Positions 57,692 to 64,000 of a DNA stretch of 64,000 nucleotides are shown here, piece after piece. This DNA is from Cyclina sinensis (lineage: Eukaryota > Mollusca > Bivalvia > Venerida > Veneridae). The notes beneath the pieces are model-generated. The model made no database searches. It had not been told where the DNA came from and saw nothing but the letters and a program-made list of their open reading frames with translations. The stretch is taken from NCBI GenBank assembly GCA_012932295.1, contig JAAONU010000004.1, positions 28,374,304-28,438,303 of the forward strand. The letters run 5' to 3'. The translations under genes were made by a program, and so were the position numbers. Every line of letters starts with the position of its first letter. Within the stretch, counting starts at the first letter, position 1.

Positions 57692-60044
57692 ACAAGAGGG
57701 CCATGATGGCCCTGGATCGCTCACCTGAGTACTTAGGTTTGCTGTTAAGCAGCATTTCATTTTTTAATTGAAAATATGTAAGTGCCTACAAACCAAATAT
57801 GTAAAACATCAGTCAATAAATAAAGGCTCTATGACAGAAAGTAGAAATATCTATTATAAGCTATGGTGACCTTGACCTTGACCCAGTGACCTCAAACCTT
57901 ACTCATGGGTAGAGGTCCATGCAAGGAACCTCTATACTGAATATCAAAGATATTGGTCTATAAATGAAGGCTCTATGATGTACAGTAGATAAATCTACTT
58001 TTAGCCTCCGTGACCTTTAACCTAATCCAATGATTTGAAAAAGCTTGATAAAGCTTGCTTCATGCCAAATTTTAAAATTCTATGTCTTGTGGTTTCAGAC
58101 AAGAAGATTTTTAAAGATTTTCTTCTATATTGTTATTTAAAACTTGTGACCCCTCGGGCGGGGCCAATAGTGACCCTAGGGACATTTTTCTAACAAACTT
58201 GGTAGAGGTCCACTAGACAATGCTACACACCAAATATCTAAGCTCTATAACTTACGGTTTCTGACAAGAAGATTTTTTTAGATTTTCTTATATAACTCTA
58301 TGTAAAACTAGTGGCCCCTGGGGCGGGGCCATTTTTGACTCAGAGGCCAGGATTTGAACAAACTTGGTAGAGGTCCACTAGACAATGCTACACACCAAAT
58401 ATCTAAGCTCTATAACTTACGGTTTCTAGTAAGAAGATTTTTTTAAGATTTTCCTATATAACTCTATGTAAAACAAGTGACCCCCGGGGCGGGGCCATTT
58501 TTGACCCAGAGGCCATGATTTGAATAAACTTGGTAGAGGTCCACTAGACAATGCTACATACCAAATATCTTAACTGTAGGCCTTCTTGTTTCTGACAAGA
58601 AGATTTTTTAGTTTTTCCTATATAACTCTATGTAAAACAAGTGACCCCCGGGGCGGGGCCATTTTTGACCCAGAGGCCAGGATTTGAACAAATTTGGTAG
58701 AGTTCCACTAGACAATGCTTCACACCAAATATCTAAGCTCTATAACTTACGGTTTCTGACAAGAAGATTTTTTAAGATTTTCCTATATAACTCTATGTAA
58801 AACTAGTGGCCCCTGGGGCGGGGTCATTTTTGACCCAGAGGCCAGGATTTGAACAAACTTGGTAGAGGTCCACTAGACAATGCTTCACACCAAATATCTA
58901 AGCTCTATAACTTACGGTTTCTGACAAGAAGATTTTTTAAGATTTTCCTATATAACTCTATGTAAAACTAGTGGCCCCTGGGGGCGGGGTCATTTTTGAC
59001 CCAGAGGACAGGATTTGAACAAACTTGGTAGAGGTTCACTAGACAATGCTACACACCAAATATCTAAGCTCTATAACTTACGGTTTCTGACAAGAAGATT
59101 TTTTAAGATTTTCCTATATAACTCTATGTAAAACTAGTGGCCCCTGGGGCGGGGTCATTTTTGACCCAGAGGCCATGATTTGAACAAACTTGGTAGAGGT
59201 CCACTAGACAATGCTTCACACCAAATATCTAAGCTCTATAACTTACGGTTTCTGACAAGAAGATTTTTTAAAGATTTTCTTATATAACTCTATGTAAAAC
59301 TAGTGGCCCCTGGGGCGGGGCCATTCTTGACCCAGAGGACAGGATTTGAACAAACTTGGTAGAGGTCCACAAGACAATGCTTCACACCAAATATCTAAGC
59401 TCTATAACTTATGGTTTCTGACAAGAAGATTTTTTTAAGATTTTCCTATATAACTCTATGTAAAACAAGTGACCCCGGGGCAGGGCCATTTTTGACCCAG
59501 AGGCCATGATTTGAACAAACTTAGTAGAGGTTCACTAGACAATGCTACATACCAAATATCTAAACTCTAGGCCTTGTGGTTTCTGACAAGAAGATTTTCA
59601 AGTTTTCCCTATATAACTCTATGTAAAATCAACTGACCCCTGGGGTGGGGTCAGTTTTGTCCCCAGGGACATAATTTGAACAAACTTGGTAGAGGTATAC
59701 TAGATGATGCTTCATACCAAATATCAAAGCTCCAGGCCTTGTGGTTTCGGAGAAGAAGATTTTTAAAGATCCAACTTATAAAATCTATTTTTAGCTCCAG
59801 TGAACCAGAAATGCAATGGACCAGAACCATTTGAACAATCTTGGTAGAGCTTCATGCAAGGAACATCCCAGGCAAGTTTCATTAAATTTGCCCCATTGGT
59901 TTCAGAGGAGATGTCGTTTGAATGAAAAGTTGACGACGGACGGACGGACGGACGGACGGACGGACTGACGGACGACGGACGACGGACGACGGACAAAGAC
60001 TGATCAGAAAAGCTCACCCTGAGCACTTTGTGCTCAGGTGAGCT
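57692..60044 (+). mobile_element. Satellite-bearing dispersed element, copy B (complete)
   Basis: It starts ACAAGAGGGCCATGATGGCC and ends in a 34-nt imperfect hairpin, AGCTCACCCTGAGCAC...GTGCTCAGGTGAGCT (60011-60044). GCTCACCTGAG near the left end is repeated inverted at the right end. The interior has a ~440-bp unique part, then at least nine ~165-bp tandem units (TGTAAAAC at 58301, 58467, 58631, 58796, 58961, 59127, 59292, 59459 and 59622), then a unique part with an ACGGACGG/ACGACGG tract at 59936-59996. It matches copy A (1-1774) in opposite orientation, with about two more units. No protein is encoded. Confidence 0.87.
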
Positions 60045-63000
60045 AAAAAATATTTTTCTGTGTTTGCAAGATCAAAACTACTGTCAAGTTTAAGACATTT
60101 CAACCATATAAATAAACCAAGTTGCAAAATTTTCATGTTTTTCACTGGCAATACATGTAGAAGTATCTAACAAAGATTTTTATCTTGCAAACACTGGTTC
60201 AACCATTATTTCAAAGCCTCTTATCCTTGAATGGAAAACAGCCTGAAAAACATTAACAAAAACCATAGTCAACACAAACTACAGGGAAAAAAAGCTATGT
60301 ATTTCATTAATACCTTCTTAGTTCCACTGAATTTTTCATATTTTTAACTAATCTTCATTGTCTATACTAATCACATAAACACTTGCTTTCATTCAAATTC
60401 AATGATTCAACAATATCTGTACAAAATGTTTTTGTCAAAAATTCACAAGCATTTTTTTTTTTCATTTAAAAGATCCAAGATTTATAAAGAAGTTATGACT
60501 GCTGTTTTCCATAAAAGATACAAGAGGCAAAATATGTTAATGAGCAGGAACAGATATAACTAATGAACTGCTGTAAAATAAACCAAAAAAAAAAAACCAA
60601 GAAAAAACAAAAAAAAAAACAAGCATGGTAAAATATAAAAAAAAAGACATCATAGAAGTTCAATAGAAAATAGAGTTAAAACACAAGTAAAAATATATTC
60701 ATGATACACAACAATTATCTCTGTATTATTAATGTCCACTGTCTGACTACAGTGCATTATTACTTATCTAATTTCAATGAATATTGAAAGAAGTATGTAC
60801 AAATGACCAATAACAAACAATGCAATGGAATTTCAGTAAAGGCCTATAAAATATACTTTGAATTGTTTGCAAACCTTGACAATCCAAGACATAAAGAAGC
60901 AAGCAAAGCTATAGAAGGAATTTCTCTTAACTTCAGATATAGTAGATAAAACATGTATGTTTAAATGGAAGAGTCCCTTGAATTGCTTTCTATAAGCTGA
61001 ACACAATTTGTATGACTGTAAAATTGACAATAATCAAGCCTGAATTGTTAGTTACTGCAATGCTAAATTCTACAGAACTGAAGGTCCTTTTAAATGTCTT
61101 AAATGTAATGAGTTACTCCCAAGACATCTGAATGCATACAAATGTGACAGGTCACTTACCTTGTTACACATAAACAGACTGTTATCTCTAAAAGAACCCA
61201 AGACTGCCAACATTTAGGATATAACTCAAACGTTTGTTATATAAGATGCAATATTTTGAAAATTGCAAGAAATTTCTTTCTTTCAAAGAGTGCAAGTTGC
61301 AAAATTTGTGAACAATTTTGATGATACTGTACTCAAAAATGCTTTTTAAAAAACATGTGACATGTTTTATGCTTTCATTTACCCTGGTAAGTCAGACTAC
61401 AGAGACGTGGTTTAAAAATATAAACATTTGACAATTCTAGAGTTGGCAGTCATGTGTACAGTGTTGCATTCAGATACTGAAGTATTTTCTTCATATGCTG
61501 TGCAAATGTTACAATAAATAAGCATTAACAAATAAAAATGTTACAAAAATGTTGCTCTGTAAGGGCAACACCAATCTATCATACACAGACAAGAACAGCA
61601 TAACAAAACATTAGACATGCACAAGTTAACATAGGCATCCCAAGCATGCATAAAATAGTGAAACCAAAATGCATAAAAAATTTGTTCCCCCAGCAAGCAT
61701 TATAAGCAGGCAATTCCTCGAATAATATAGCACCCCTCTACCATTGTACATGGGTGATTTTTAAATGAACTTAACCTTTCTTGTCCAATTGCTCCCAGTT
61801 GAGTCAATTTTGATTGGTTCGCACAACCATCCAATCAAATCCATTGTTACAAAAGCTGAAAATAATCTTACAAAGAGACAGTGAAAATATGCAATAAAAT
61901 TTCTGTATTTAGTCATCTGATTCTATGTTCTTTATCCAATTACTATTGTCACTTGTTTCCCATTTTTGAAATCTACATGACACAAATTTCAAAACTGATT
62001 GTTAAAGAAAATACCAAGTATATCAAGTCACATGGTCTTCACACTCAATGGTACTTTGACTTTCACCCTCTTCTTATCTTTCATCTTTTCTGTACATGAT
62101 CATTTCCATAGAATCTGATCCAAGAAAAGTAATTTCCAATATCTGCACAGTTCAACTGGTTTGAATCCAGGAATGAGTGCATCATATGTACATATGAAAT
62201 TTAATCAAATATACTACAACTTTCGACTTCTGGTAGTTTCCTGTAAGAATTCTTATTTAACGGAGGATTATTTGATAAAATAAAACTCATGGTCATCTGT
62301 ACACCCCTTTTTTATTAACAATCCCTCACAAAAAATTAACAATGAAACATCATCAGTTTATGACACTTTTAAGTAAATATCACATCATTATTTTTCTCTC
62401 CCACAATCAGTCCTTGCTGATTTCAACAATATTTACTGCAAATTTTAAACCAATATACTGATTATAGATAACTGAATACATTCCAACTGTAGTGCTACAT
62501 CCTTTAAAATGCCTGTTCTTTAATTTGTCTAACAATGACATTCGTCAAAGTAACAACTTCTCAAGCACACATCACATTATGCTGAGTGGTCAACAGTCGT
62601 TAAACACTGTGTTCTCTGTAACCATCCAAACTTTGACTGTCATTTTATTAACACAGCATCAATCCCAGCAAGTTGTTTTCTTTCAAAGACTTTTTTTGTT
62701 TATTTTACTGAAAATCCTTCCCGTGACTTCACAACCTGTCTATCTCATTTCAATTTGATAATTACACTTTACACAACCAAGAGCAGTTGGACAAGAAGTT
62801 CTAACCAAATAACAGTAATATTCATATGAAATGTCAGAATTAATATACATAAATATTCTAATAACACAATTTAAAGTTTATGTAAAACATATACATGCTT
62901 GAAGACACATATGCACACCATGCTACTAACATTCACAACAAACTGAAAGCATAATGTGTTTCTGGGAAAGATAAGAAATCAAGTCAATCTCTGTATTAAC

Positions 63001-64000
63001 GTATCACTTTCCAAATATAGGACTTAGTACTTCTAGACAAGGAAGAAAGATAAATTTCTGAGAGAAATAAAGTTAGTCTCAAAATAAAAATAAGACATAT
63101 ATTTCTGAAATAAGGGATCAGCCCCTTAATGCAGAAATAAGGTCAAGATCTGAGTAAGAAAAAGAGATATAATATCTGAATACAAACAAAAACACTCGTT
63201 ATTTCTGAAGGGATTAAATACCAGTCATTTTCAGAATTATGCAAATATGTACAGTTTCAAATGAAAAAAAAAATTAATGTACAATTATATCTCTGAGTGA
63301 ATTCCTAACCCTTAATCAAACTGGAAGTCAGAAACTTCCTATATCAATCATTCAGTACTTTGGTAATTCAATAATATCTACTTCTGCTTTGCTTCAGTGT
63401 TATACACCATTATAATTCCTTTTTTTTTAAACTTCTTATCTTCTTAGTGTAGTGGTGCAAATTGGACTAAGTGTTTTTAACAATTCAATTCTACTTGGCT
63501 CAGTCTTGCACCAAACCCTTAAAATCATTCTATCCTGATTTTTACTTTCTGTTCACTCAGCATTATCTCACCAAACGCAATTACAGATATTTTCACTGAG
63601 ACCAGAGATGACTTTTGACCCTATGAAGATAATGGAAGAAAATGTAACAGTGGTATTAACAACAAAATATCAGTCAAACTGAGATAGACACATGATTAAA
63701 TAATATTAAACTTTTAATAAATAAAGGAATTAAATGTAACATATAGATATGTAAAATGTTGTAAAATATGCTTAACAAATGATAACAATTCTACCCAGGT
63801 GGTAGTTTAAACACCTTAATTATTGCCAGGCAATATATATTTTTTTTTAATCTTTCTATGTTTTAATGAAACCAGTTTGACTGAAATCAGAGGTTAAAAA
63901 TAAAATGTATTTGTTTCACCAGCATCAACAATACTTTTGTCTTGACACAAAAATGTCAAAGCAAGTTTTGCAGGGCCTTTGAAATCCAGAGCCACGGGCA
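60045..64000. other. Right end of window: no gene recognised
   Basis: About 4 kb of AT-rich DNA, presumably intron or 5' region of AKAP9. A good donor-like GTAAGTGA on the - strand at 61151-61158, with an upstream TTCTTTTAG, would frame a 28-nt exon, but its phase does not fit w1. No other candidate exon, repeat family or RNA gene was found. Confidence 0.5.

Noticed and set aside
59763..60026. 87-residue - strand frame with SVRPSVRPS
   Set aside because: Translation of the ACGGACGG tract and flank of the dispersed element, a common artefact in bivalve annotations.
61157..61188. Possible AKAP9 exon of 28 nt with strong GTAAGTGA donor
   Set aside because: To join w1 it must end with one base, but that frame has an internal stop; only a non-coding or unrelated exon would be possible.
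63573..63600. Possible 24-nt exon upstream of w1 (TCTGGTCTCAG acceptor, GTGAGATA donor)
   Set aside because: The phase fits, but the segment is too short and the encoded KISVIAF is unlike the rest of the protein; too weak to call.

Overview
This is an intron-rich, AT-rich animal nuclear window. The repeats point to a bivalve mollusc: dispersed elements carrying ~145-165 bp tandem subrepeats and an ACGGACGG tract, tRNA-derived SINE fragments, TTAA-flanked miniature elements and long intronic minisatellites. The species cannot be fixed from sequence alone. There is no bacterial gene organisation, no rRNA and no CRISPR array.

Two protein-coding genes lie tail to tail. On the + strand (2043-7986) are the last four coding exons of an SLC38-family amino-acid transporter, closest to SLC38A11. 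Its 5' exons lie left of the window. Its third intron (2719-7184) holds a complete foldback transposon with a target-site duplication and a long 32-bp minisatellite.

From 11971 to at least 56478 on the - strand runs one very large gene for a centrosomal/Golgi coiled-coil scaffold, the AKAP9 (AKAP450)/pericentrin orthologue. I rebuilt 38 coding exons by hand (numbered w1-w38 from the 5' side). Splice sites and codon phase agree across all 37 junctions, giving about 3441 residues from w1 to the stop codon. Order along the protein: coiled coils (w1-w13); a 794-residue exon with proline-hinged repeats (w14); a 558-residue exon that is mostly disordered (w17); small acidic exons (w21, w24, w25); a stretch that follows human AKAP9 closely (w20, w22, w26, w33); the PACT centrosome-targeting domain (w34-w35); and an AKAP9-type tail (w36-w38). 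The N-terminus is not seen and probably lies right of the window.

The rest is introns and repeats: a 1223-bp hAT-like miniature element with 8-bp duplication, three clear piggyBac-like miniature elements (TTAA ends), several tRNA-like SINE fragments, a ~1.45-kb minisatellite of ~26-bp units beside the donor of w29, and two copies of one satellite-bearing element at the two ends of the window in opposite orientation.

The most interesting new candidate is a 71-codon, cysteine-containing open exon at 22116-22330. It has a strong start context and splices in phase into w27, so it would encode an ~888-residue short PACT isoform made from an internal promoter (or include a cassette exon).
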